Assembly (NCBI GenBank): GCA_964386405.1
Contig: CAYLRW010000016.1
Location: 1 to 26,908 of the forward strand
Direction of reading: 5' to 3'
DNA: 26,908 bases
Origin: RZYP01 sp964386405
GTDB taxonomy: Bacteria > Bacillota > Negativicutes > Acidaminococcales > Acidaminococcaceae
Positions within the stretch are counted from its first letter, which is position 1. Each line of letters begins with the position of its first letter. A program made the position numbers and the translations under genes. This document shows positions 14,984 through 21,449 of the stretch, piece by piece. Under the pieces are notes generated by a model, which was not told the origin of the DNA, made no database searches, and saw only the letters and a list, made by a program, of their open reading frames with translations.

Positions 14984-15739
14984 TTAGCTGAAGCACCCCG
15001 GGCAATAACTTCTCCCTTTTTCCCCAAGTAAGGCGAGCTTAATTTCGCTTACGGTTGGCTTTTCCAGATAGAAAGCTGTTTTGGGGCCAGACAAAAATTC
15101 GTTCATGCGATGCGCATCAGAAGAAGTCAGATAAGGCAATCCGCCGACCAGTGGCTTTAAACATTTCTTAGTCAGTTCTTCCAAACCAAGAGGAGATATT
15201 TCAACTGCGGCTAAAGCCATGGACTCCGTCAAAAATCCCAATTGTCCAAGCAAACTATAAGATGGTCTGTCAATATGTGCTGCAATGCAAATACCGCCAA
15301 GACTATTACAGCAATCAATAATCTCATCTGCGTCCAACTGCAAAGAGGCTAAAAGCATCCGCTGTTCTTCTGCGACAAAATTATCATCAGCATCTACAAT
15401 GAATTGCGCACCAAAACGTTTGGGATCATTTTGCAGAGGCAGCATCTTTTTATCAACTATTTGCTGCCAGCATTGCATCTGTTCAAGCTCATCAAAAAGA
15501 ACAATGATGTGCGCCTCTTCTTTACACTGCACTTCCATACCCGGCAAAACCTTTATCCCGTAGCGCTGCGCTGCCTCTATGGCTGCCGCAATATTAGCTG
15601 AAGCATTATGATCGGTAATAGCGAGCAGATTTACACCCGTTTCAGCTGCCTTCATAACAATATGGTGCGGTGTCATTTCAATCTCCGCACATGGTGAAAG
15701 CAGTGTGTGAACATGTAAATCAGCAAGCCACTTATTCAT
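14984..15739 (-). CDS. PHP-domain phosphoesterase associated with the hydrogenase operon
   Basis: This 251-residue PHP (polymerase and histidinol phosphatase) domain protein shows metal ligands in family order: DLHVHT (7-12), ITDHN with Asp43-His44, GMEV (Glu69), AAHIDRP, and SSDAHR near residue 208. These normally bind three metals and hydrolyse a phosphoester; the substrate is unknown. The C-terminus ends CPGC. The gene overlaps the preceding DRTGG gene by ATGA, so the two are co-translated. PHP proteins at this position recur in anaerobe hydrogenase clusters (family knowledge), hinting at a nucleotide or phosphate signal tied to H2 metabolism. DNA polymerase proofreading is unlikely because no polymerase domain is linked. 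Confidence 0.88.
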   Translation of the reverse strand: MNKWLADLHVHTLLSPCAEIEMTPHHIVMKAAETGVNLLAITDHNASANIAAAIEAAQRYGIKVLPGMEVQCKEEAHIIVLFDELEQMQCWQQIVDKKMLPLQNDPKRFGAQFIVDADDNFVAEEQRMLLASLQLDADEIIDCCNSLGGICIAAHIDRPSYSLLGQLGFLTESMALAAVEISPLGLEELTKKCLKPLVGGLPYLTSSDAHRMNEFLSGPKTAFYLEKPTVSEIKLALLGEKGRSYCPGCFS

Positions 15740-16080
15740 TTTGTGTTTTTAACTCCCAACGCATAAATTTTCCCAACAACTTCAAAAGTTGACAGCTTTG
15801 TTGTAAGTATCAGTACATCATTTTTTTCAGCTTTAACCAAAGTCTCCTGTTCAATAGTTGTACCGCCGCTCACTATAATTGCAGACAAGCCTAAAAGAGC
15901 TGCTACGGCAGCAATGTTCTGATGACCCTGCATCGTAACCCAAACCATACCGGCAGAGGCCTGTCCCATCACATTACTGAGAAGGTCCGAAGCATACCCA
16001 CCGGTAACTTCTGCTGTCAAGGCAACATTTTTCGTTGCCACTTCCAAACCAAGAGACGTAACAATTTCACTGATTTTCAT
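15736..16080 (-). CDS. DRTGG-domain protein (second copy, promoter-distal)
   Basis: This 114-residue single-domain protein resembles the DRTGG domain found next to CBS domains and in some phosphotransacetylases, a presumed small-ligand or adenylate-sensing fold. Visible features are VTGGYASDLLSNVMGQ (the DRTGG-like loop), VWVTMQGHQNIAAVAALLG and a final LILTTKLSTFEVVGKIY. It overlaps the 3' end of the upstream H-cluster gene by 14 bases and the PHP gene by four, so it belongs to a tightly coupled trio. GGGGGAG lies just before its ATG. The paralogue at 17911-18279 has the same architecture. Function is unknown. Confidence 0.85.
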   Translation of the reverse strand: MKISEIVTSLGLEVATKNVALTAEVTGGYASDLLSNVMGQASAGMVWVTMQGHQNIAAVAALLGLSAIIVSGGTTIEQETLVKAEKNDVLILTTKLSTFEVVGKIYALGVKNTK

Positions 16081-17452
16081 TTTTCTCCCCCTTGTTTGAA
16101 GCCTTAGTCTGTCTTCCGGAAAGTGGAATCTGTTCAGCCAAATCCAGCATTCCTTGTGCTAACTTTTTAACGCTGGCACGCAGTTTGAAGATACAATCTG
16201 TTTCGTGTGCTTTGCCCTGCACAATATCTTCAGCTAAGCACTGACAGGTAGGTGCGCCGCAAGCCCCGCAGTCCAAACCTGGGAGCGAACTCAAAACTTC
16301 TTCCATCTTCTCAAACTTCTTCATCGCGACAACTATATCTTCGTCAAGCTGCATCATTGGTCTAGGCACCAACTGTTTGACCGATTGGCTGGATACAGGA
16401 AAATTATCACACTGCATACTTTTTTCCAAAGTAAGTCTGCGTGATTTTGGTTCGTTTTTCCTCATAGTGCGTACACGCTGCTGCAAGTTTTTCTCGGCAA
16501 CAAATTTATTTACAGCTGTTAAAGGCCCACCAACACAACCTCCGTAGCAAGCTGAACATTCTACATAGTCTACATCATGCATTTTGTTCATTGATATCTG
16601 CTCCAAAACTTCATAAGCTTCGTCAACACCATGAACGATCAAAAAATTATCAAGACCGGCTGCCTTCGCCTCACCACCGGCACAGCCCCAGCCCATGCCA
16701 TAAGAGGAACCAGTTGTAACATGATTTTGCCAATCGCTAAAAACTTTGTCTTCTTTTAAAACACGACAAAGCTCACCATAAATTTTGGCAATGCTAAAAG
16801 CACCTGTAATGGCAGTACTGTTAACATCAACTGCTTGTCTGATATTACTGCCCTTAGCGGGACAGGGAGCAACAAACCAAATACCCACCTGTTCTGCTGC
16901 ATATTCACCACGTTTGGCAACTTCTTCCTTTATATAGATTGCCGCGGCTTCGGCAGGCGATAAAATAGGCACGACCTGTTTAATGAGTTCAGGAAATTTT
17001 ACCTGAATTAACCTCAAGACAGCAGGACAAGCGGAAGAAATCAATGGTCTTGGACCTTCTTTGTAATTCTTCACATATGATTCAATTTCGGCAGAAACAT
17101 ATTCACTGGAAGCAGAAACGTCAAAAATTTCATCAAAACCCAAGTCACGCAAGCCCTGCCAAATAGCCTCCATCTTAATTTCCGGCGGGAATTGAGCATA
17201 CAAGGATGGTGGCGGCAGTATTATATTATAGCTATATTTACGCATTTCACTCAAATTATCCATGACCGCTACCTTGGCATGGTGTGGGCAGCGTCTTATG
17301 CACTCGCCGCAATCGATACAACGTGCAGCGAGAATGATAGCCTTGCCATTACGTACACGTATAGCTTCAGTTGGGCAGTATTTAACACAAGTGACACACC
17401 CTATGCAAGCACTTCCCTTTAAACGCACGGAATGAAAATATCCTCCCGACAC
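16067..17452 (-). CDS. Divergent H-cluster protein with ferredoxin ends (putative sensory [FeFe] hydrogenase)
   Basis: This ~461-residue protein has an N-terminal 2x[4Fe-4S] ferredoxin (CIGCVTCVKYCP and CIDCGECIRRCP), an [FeFe]-hydrogenase large-domain core and a C-terminal single-cluster domain (DCGACGAPTCQC...C). Numbering from the GTG at 17461 (three more residues), H-cluster motifs are SSACPA (Cys145), APCPAK (Cys200) and ECSACYGGCVGG (Cys305, Cys309). The four cysteine ligand positions are kept, but the proton-relay Cys preceding Cys145 is Ala, as in sensory HydS-type proteins (family knowledge). It probably senses H2 or redox state rather than turning over H2 rapidly. Translation likely starts at GTG 17450-17452, eight bases after AGGCGG; GTG 17459-17461 overlaps that site. 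Confidence 0.88.
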   Translation of the reverse strand: MSGGYFHSVRLKGSACIGCVTCVKYCPTEAIRVRNGKAIILAARCIDCGECIRRCPHHAKVAVMDNLSEMRKYSYNIILPPPSLYAQFPPEIKMEAIWQGLRDLGFDEIFDVSASSEYVSAEIESYVKNYKEGPRPLISSACPAVLRLIQVKFPELIKQVVPILSPAEAAAIYIKEEVAKRGEYAAEQVGIWFVAPCPAKGSNIRQAVDVNSTAITGAFSIAKIYGELCRVLKEDKVFSDWQNHVTTGSSYGMGWGCAGGEAKAAGLDNFLIVHGVDEAYEVLEQISMNKMHDVDYVECSACYGGCVGGPLTAVNKFVAEKNLQQRVRTMRKNEPKSRRLTLEKSMQCDNFPVSSQSVKQLVPRPMMQLDEDIVVAMKKFEKMEEVLSSLPGLDCGACGAPTCQCLAEDIVQGKAHETDCIFKLRASVKKLAQGMLDLAEQIPLSGRQTKASNKGEKNENQ

Positions 17453-17471
17453 CTGTATCACCGCCTAAAAC

Positions 17472-17918
17472 TCATTTATTTTCTTTATCAACATGGTTGA
17501 ATAGCATTGTTATCTGCGTTCCCTGGTTAACTTCAGAGACAATATCAAGCTTGTCAGAACACTTAATCATATTAGGCAGGCCCATGCCTGCGCCAAAACC
17601 CATCTGTCTTATATAGTCCGGGGCAGTCGACCAGCCTTCCTGCTTGGCCTGTTCGATATCAGCTATACCTGGTCCCTTGTCAGTCACCATAATAACTGTG
17701 CTGTCGGGAGAAATTTCTGCTGTCACTACACCACCGCCAGCATGAATGATAACATTCATTTCCGCCTCATAGGTTCCTATAGCAATCCGTCTTATAATAT
17801 CTGCAGGAATACCAATTCTCTGCAATAATCTCTTAATACCGCTGGAAGCTTCGCCGGCACGTTCAAAATCACCCGGTGCTACTTCATAAGTAACTTGCAT
17901 TTTTTTTGTATCATTCAT
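17472..17918 (-). CDS. RsbW/RsbT-like anti-sigma/serine kinase ATPase
   Basis: This 148-residue stand-alone HATPase has the anti-sigma regulatory factor/serine kinase layout: N-box YEAEMNVIIHAGGG, G1 box TDKGPGI and G2 box GFGAGMGLPNM. RsbT/RsbW-type proteins phosphorylate a partner or sequester a sigma factor. No STAS partner or sigma factor is encoded in the window. It overlaps the first DRTGG gene by eight bases (start ATG 17916-17918) and ends 10 bases before the presumed sensor hydrogenase frame. I infer that it relays the signal of the H-cluster/DRTGG proteins; its target is unknown. Confidence 0.87.
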   Translation of the reverse strand: MNDTKKMQVTYEVAPGDFERAGEASSGIKRLLQRIGIPADIIRRIAIGTYEAEMNVIIHAGGGVVTAEISPDSTVIMVTDKGPGIADIEQAKQEGWSTAPDYIRQMGFGAGMGLPNMIKCSDKLDIVSEVNQGTQITMLFNHVDKENK

Positions 17919-18279
17919 CGGTAAATACCTTATGCGGGCACCCCTCTATTCCCATCTCGTATAAGCGTCCGCAAGCTTCGAATAAAGTGTAACAAGTAAC
18001 CAGCAAAGGAATCTCATTCGACTTTGCTGCTTCGAGAATATCCTGTCCAGGCTGTTTGCCGCGGACAAACACTATTGCGCATAAATCGCTGAGTTCAGCG
18101 GTCCTGACGACTTGAATATTAGTCAGTCCGGTCAAGAGCAAGGTTTTTCGTTTAGTAAAAGTCAAGACATCACTCATCAGATCCGCTCCACAAGCTGAAG
18201 CGACCTCACGGTCCATCTGATCTTCACCCAACAATATTTTTGCATTAAGCTTACTGCAGACCTGGTTTAAATTTATCAC
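17911..18279 (-). CDS. DRTGG-domain protein (first gene of the hydrogenase operon)
   Basis: This 122-residue protein is homologous in layout to the DRTGG protein at 15736-16080: an N-terminal LNAKILLGEDQMDREVASACGA, a central GADLMSDVLTF, and a C-terminal IPLLVTCYTLFEACGRLYEMG. It is the first gene of the operon. The start is GTG 18277-18279, with GGGAGG eight bases upstream. The stop lies inside the next gene (8-base overlap). Function is unknown; a nucleotide-responsive regulator is a guess based on the DRTGG/CBS association. The ~190-base upstream region contains TTGACT (minus strand, about 18351-18356), AGAAT-TG-ATTCT (about 18331-18342) and TGAC-AG-GTCA (about 18300-18309). I could not fix a -10 box with confidence. 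Confidence 0.83.
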   Translation of the reverse strand: MINLNQVCSKLNAKILLGEDQMDREVASACGADLMSDVLTFTKRKTLLLTGLTNIQVVRTAELSDLCAIVFVRGKQPGQDILEAAKSNEIPLLVTCYTLFEACGRLYEMGIEGCPHKVFTDE

Positions 18280-18469
18280 GAGTATTACCTCCCGTTTTTT
18301 GACCTGTCATTCAATCTTTTTCAGTCGGATAGAATCAATTCTTTCTTTTGAGTCAATTGCCGCTATTCGGCCAGAAAAGATTTAAAGTGCTTTTTTGCAG
18401 TATTTATCGGGTATTCAGCCTTATACATAGTAATTGTACCGTGACAGTCAGGCCGTGTAAAGCAAAATA

Positions 18470-18493
18470 TCGGGAAGCCTTATGGTTTCCCGA
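18470..18493 (-). terminator. Terminator overlapping the end of the O-antigen ligase gene
   Basis: TCGGGAA (18470-18476) pairs with TTCCCGA (18487-18493), with two more pairs possible inside. On the minus strand it is followed by TATTTTGCTTT. The stem includes the last codons and stop of the ligase gene, a compact arrangement that should separate it from the hydrogenase operon. Confidence 0.6.
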
Positions 18494-19730
18494 CTCTTTG
18501 TCTGGCATTTGCGGCACATACAGCCAAGAGAGAATTGAGCAGCCAGAACAACATGCCCAATTGGATATTAAAAAGTGTATGATCTGTCAAACCACTGACA
18601 GCAATCCCGATCATCGCCATGAGATAACCTCTGCCAATGCCTCTTCGCCAAGGTTCAACATCAGCATGAGCCAAAAACCAAGCCTCTCTCACCAATAAAC
18701 CTACTACGAACAAAAAGGCCACTAAGCCTTGTATTCCTAGCTCAGCAGTAATATTTAAAAACAAATTGTGGCAGTGATACATCGGCACATCCGGATTCTG
18801 CAAATAAAAATCATAATCAGGGAAAGCGTACATATAACCATACCAGCCAACTCCCCACGGCGAATCCTTAATCATCGCTATTGTACTTTCTACATAAGAA
18901 AAGCGCAAGGCAACAGAAGTATCTTCCGTCTGGAAAATTGACATAAGGCGATTAGACAACAGATCCCAGGCAAAGTAAGCTACCAAAGCGCCGCCGCCTA
19001 CAAAAGGCAGTACGGCTTTCCTGTAGAAAAAAACGGCAAAAGTAAACAAAACTACGAACAGGCTTACCCAGTTACCGCGTGAAAAAGTCAGTAAAAGGCA
19101 AGCAAAGCTAGTCAAAAACAGTGTTATGAGTGCTATGCGTCTTTTACCGCCGGGCAATGCCGAGAAGACTCCTACGCAGTAGCCTATAGTCACGACCAGA
19201 AAAGTGCCTAAGATATTAGGATTTTGCAAGGTAGAATATACTCTTTCCTTCAGTTCCGGGAATTGGGAAACGTCTACCCATTCTGTATTGAGCACAGCGG
19301 TTCCGGCAATGTACTGGAATATGCCATAGGTTGCAACAATAAAAGCTGATAACAGAAATGACTTCAATAAAACCAAAGGCTCTCTTTTTTTGGAAGCATA
19401 ATGCAAAACCAGCCAAAAACAGCCTATATGCTGACTGACAACATAGGCATAGTTAAAAGTGCTGGCAAAAATATTACCGGAAAAGGCTAGTGAGACAAAG
19501 CTGATTGCCATCAAGGCATAAAGCCCGTATTTAAGCTTTTTAGGCAAAATTTCTGTGGCAATTTGGTTTCTGCGCTGATGCTGATCAATCAATGCACAAA
19601 TCATGGTGACACTGAAAAGGCAGCTGCTCAGCGGTATGGATAGGGGCAACACAAAAACCAATAGAACAAGCAGTCTGAAGACTACTTGCTGCAGATTTAA
19701 TAGTTGCCAGCGAAAAAGCGGTTTTTTCAT
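18480..19730 (-). CDS. O-antigen ligase/polymerase (Wzy/WaaL) family membrane protein
   Basis: This 416-residue polytopic inner-membrane protein has about 10-12 hydrophobic segments and a large periplasmic loop around residues 255-330. The family signature sits in and after that loop: SPWGVGWYGYMYAFPDYDFY, then YHCHNLFLNITAELGIQGL, where His-Asn and the following ELG-x-x-GL are typical of O-antigen ligase/Wzy_C proteins. It would attach or polymerise surface glycans, consistent with the outer membrane of Negativicutes. The ATG at 19728-19730 has AGGAG eight bases upstream. No other glycan gene is in the window, so whether it is a ligase, polymerase or protein glycosyltransferase is open. Confidence 0.85.
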   Translation of the reverse strand: MKKPLFRWQLLNLQQVVFRLLVLLVFVLPLSIPLSSCLFSVTMICALIDQHQRRNQIATEILPKKLKYGLYALMAISFVSLAFSGNIFASTFNYAYVVSQHIGCFWLVLHYASKKREPLVLLKSFLLSAFIVATYGIFQYIAGTAVLNTEWVDVSQFPELKERVYSTLQNPNILGTFLVVTIGYCVGVFSALPGGKRRIALITLFLTSFACLLLTFSRGNWVSLFVVLFTFAVFFYRKAVLPFVGGGALVAYFAWDLLSNRLMSIFQTEDTSVALRFSYVESTIAMIKDSPWGVGWYGYMYAFPDYDFYLQNPDVPMYHCHNLFLNITAELGIQGLVAFLFVVGLLVREAWFLAHADVEPWRRGIGRGYLMAMIGIAVSGLTDHTLFNIQLGMLFWLLNSLLAVCAANARQRVGKP

Positions 19731-19901
19731 TTATTTCTCCTGCTTATTACTCTAAAAGGTTTTTAATATATAAATAATATCGAACATAAGACTGACACCG
19801 GTGGTCTTTGTCTGCGTAGGTATTAAACTGCGGACTAAAGTAGAGCAATATCATTTATTATAGCCAATGTATACGAGCCAGTGGCCTTATCGGCGTAGCT
19901 A

Positions 19902-20063
19902 TTATAACTCAGCGCTCCAATTCTTGTTAGAGAATTGCCAAGCGCGTGTCGAAGGCGGAGCAGCAAGGCTGCTGGCAAGTAACACATTAACCAAATACCG
20001 AAGGTGGAGCAGCAAGACTACCGCTGCAAGAACTTGCTTTTTTAGGTGCAAGCACTTTTTCAT
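19902..20063 (-). pseudogene. Doubtful 53-codon ORF with signal-peptide-like start
   Basis: Minus-strand ATG 20061-20063 opens a 53-codon frame starting MKKCLHLKKQVLAAVVLLLH and ending ASSLAAPPSTRAWQF... then SAEL. A basic start followed by a hydrophobic run and an Ala-Ser-Ala-like area resembles a signal peptide. No ribosome site precedes it, and it is made of the intergenic repeats, whose translation gives SLAAPPS twice in different frames. Continuations in other frames carry two degenerate YADK repeats. I regard it as a relic or chance ORF. Confidence 0.25.
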
Positions 20064-20084
20064 AAGATAATATATTCTAACCGG

Positions 20085-20093
20085 ATTATACCA
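20085..20093 (-). promoter_or_regulatory. Extended -10 promoter candidate after folC
   Basis: TGGTATAAT on the minus strand (TATAAT at 20085-20090 with the TG extension at 20092-20093). No good -35 is present at 16-18 bases. It would drive the repeat-bearing leader and then the O-antigen ligase gene, about 350 bases downstream. Confidence 0.45.
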
Positions 20094-20114
20094 TATTTTC
20101 TTTGAAATGCAGCA

Positions 20115-21395
20115 TCACTGATTTAGCAGCATCTTTTTAAAGGTTCCTACCAGATAGAGTGAGCCGCAGACGCAGACAAGTCCGTCCTCGCCCACTTCCG
20201 CCAAAGCCGTTTTGTAGGCTTCAGCTAAATCATGCATGGCTTTTGCCTGAGGGCCAATTTGCTCCGCCAAAGCTTCTGGTTCGGCTGCTCTTGTTCCTTC
20301 GTCTGCCCGGACAGTATAGACCGTATCCTCTTTGCGGAACAAAGTAGTGATAACCTGGCTGATATCCTTATCACCCATCATGCCGAAAATGAAGCAGATT
20401 TTCTTGCCGCAGTAGTATTTGTCCAAAGCAGCACGCAGAACAGCGGCGCCTGCCGGATTGTGTGCACCGTCCAAAATAACGTCAGGCTTCTGGCTTATCC
20501 TCTCCAGACGTCCCGGCCATTTAGTCAAAGCAACACCCTGATGCAGGGCCAGCTCATTAATACGGTTATCTTGCTTGGAAGCAAGCTTGGCAGCTACCAC
20601 GGCAACTGCCGTATTCAAAATCTGGTGAGCGCCTGGCAGTTTAACCTCGTAGTTGGAATGATAATCACCGGCACTGAGCGTAAAAGTCTGGCCTTCCATG
20701 CTGCTCGTAACTTCCTGTCCGGTAAAAGCTTTGCCGTAAATATACAGCGGTGCTTGTTTGAAGAGAGACATAGCCTGAATCGGGCCTAAAGCCTCTCCTT
20801 CTGCTGCAGTAACTACCGGTACGCCATCTTTAATGATGCCGGCTTTCTGCATAGCTATTTCTTCAACAGTTTTGCCACAGCGGTCAGTATGGTCGAGGCT
20901 GACATTAGTAATTACAGAAACTACCGGCGTAATAACATTCGTAGAATCCCAAAGGCCGCCAAGACCAACTTCAATCACGGCATAATCCAACTTTTGCAGG
21001 GCAAAATGCAGAAAGGCCGCTGCCGTCAGTACTTCAAACTGCGTCGGCTGGTCGGTTCCTTTTGCCATAACGCTTTCTACAGCGCGTCTGACAGCGGTAA
21101 CTACCAAGGCAAAATCTTCATCACTTATCTCTTTTCCATCAACTTCAATCCGTTCGTTATATCTGACCAGATGGGGAGAAGTAAATTTGCCGACCTTCAA
21201 GCCGCTCACCAATAAGATATTGGTAATCATACTGGTTACAGAGCCTTTGCCATTAGTGCCGGTGACATGAATTGTCCTGACTTTTTGTTCAGGATTGCCC
21301 AATTCTTTTAAGAGGGCTTCAATCCTCTCCATGCCGAGGTGAATGCCAAATTTACCCAGGCTATCCAAGTAGGCTAATGTTTCTGTGTAATTCAT
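20115..21395 (-). CDS. folC: Bifunctional folylpolyglutamate/dihydrofolate synthase
   Basis: This 426-residue Mur-ligase-family enzyme adds glutamate to folates in the cytoplasm. The ATP P-loop is VTGTNGKGSVTSM (44-56). The folate-site segment is LKVGKFTSPHLVRYNERIEVDG. FEVLTAAAFLHFA and VIEVGLGGLWDSTN follow, then SLDHTDRCG and the C-terminal-domain sequences PGRLERI and DGAHNPAGA. Length is normal. The ATG at 21393-21395 follows GGAGG. It lies directly after valS, a pairing frequent in Firmicutes, separated by a strong hairpin. Confidence 0.95.
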   Translation of the reverse strand: MNYTETLAYLDSLGKFGIHLGMERIEALLKELGNPEQKVRTIHVTGTNGKGSVTSMITNILLVSGLKVGKFTSPHLVRYNERIEVDGKEISDEDFALVVTAVRRAVESVMAKGTDQPTQFEVLTAAAFLHFALQKLDYAVIEVGLGGLWDSTNVITPVVSVITNVSLDHTDRCGKTVEEIAMQKAGIIKDGVPVVTAAEGEALGPIQAMSLFKQAPLYIYGKAFTGQEVTSSMEGQTFTLSAGDYHSNYEVKLPGAHQILNTAVAVVAAKLASKQDNRINELALHQGVALTKWPGRLERISQKPDVILDGAHNPAGAAVLRAALDKYYCGKKICFIFGMMGDKDISQVITTLFRKEDTVYTVRADEGTRAAEPEALAEQIGPQAKAMHDLAEAYKTALAEVGEDGLVCVCGSLYLVGTFKKMLLNQ

Positions 21396-21418
21396 GATTT
21401 TTCCTCCGCAATTAGCAA

Positions 21419-21444
21419 AATTGGCGCGAATTAACGCGCCAATT
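21419..21444 (-). terminator. 10-bp GC-rich hairpin between valS and folC
   Basis: AATTGGCGCG (21419-21428) pairs perfectly with CGCGCCAATT (21435-21444), loop AATTAA. On the minus strand the stem is followed by TTGC and preceded by AAAAAGC; on the plus strand it is followed by GCTTTTTATT. It is a good attenuating terminator between valS and folC, and stronger on the plus strand. The folC ribosome site follows within 20 bases, so some read-through is expected. Confidence 0.6.
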
Positions 21445-21449
21445 GCTTT

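Larger units (their letters stand above)
19731..20114 (-). repeat. 384-bp intergenic region with two degenerate direct-repeat pairs
   Basis: Two repeat families are visible. Family B: CGAAGGCGGAGCAGCAAGGCT (19950-19970) recurs at 19999-20019 with two changes, period 49. The first copy folds as AGCAGC-AAG-GCTGCT. Family A: about 33 bases at 19798-19830 (CCGGTGGTCTTTG...) recur at 19878-19910 with roughly three-quarters identity. GCAAG-AA-CTTGC and GTGC-AA-GCAC, each followed by T-runs on the plus strand, lie at 20026-20060. The base composition is more GC-rich than the flanks. It may be a scattered intergenic repeat element or the relic of a repetitive gene. Confidence 0.6.

Noticed and set aside
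19795..20040. CRISPR-like array between folC and the ligase gene
   Set aside because: Only two copies per repeat family, imperfect, with different periods (49 and 80) and no cas genes. It does not fit a CRISPR array.
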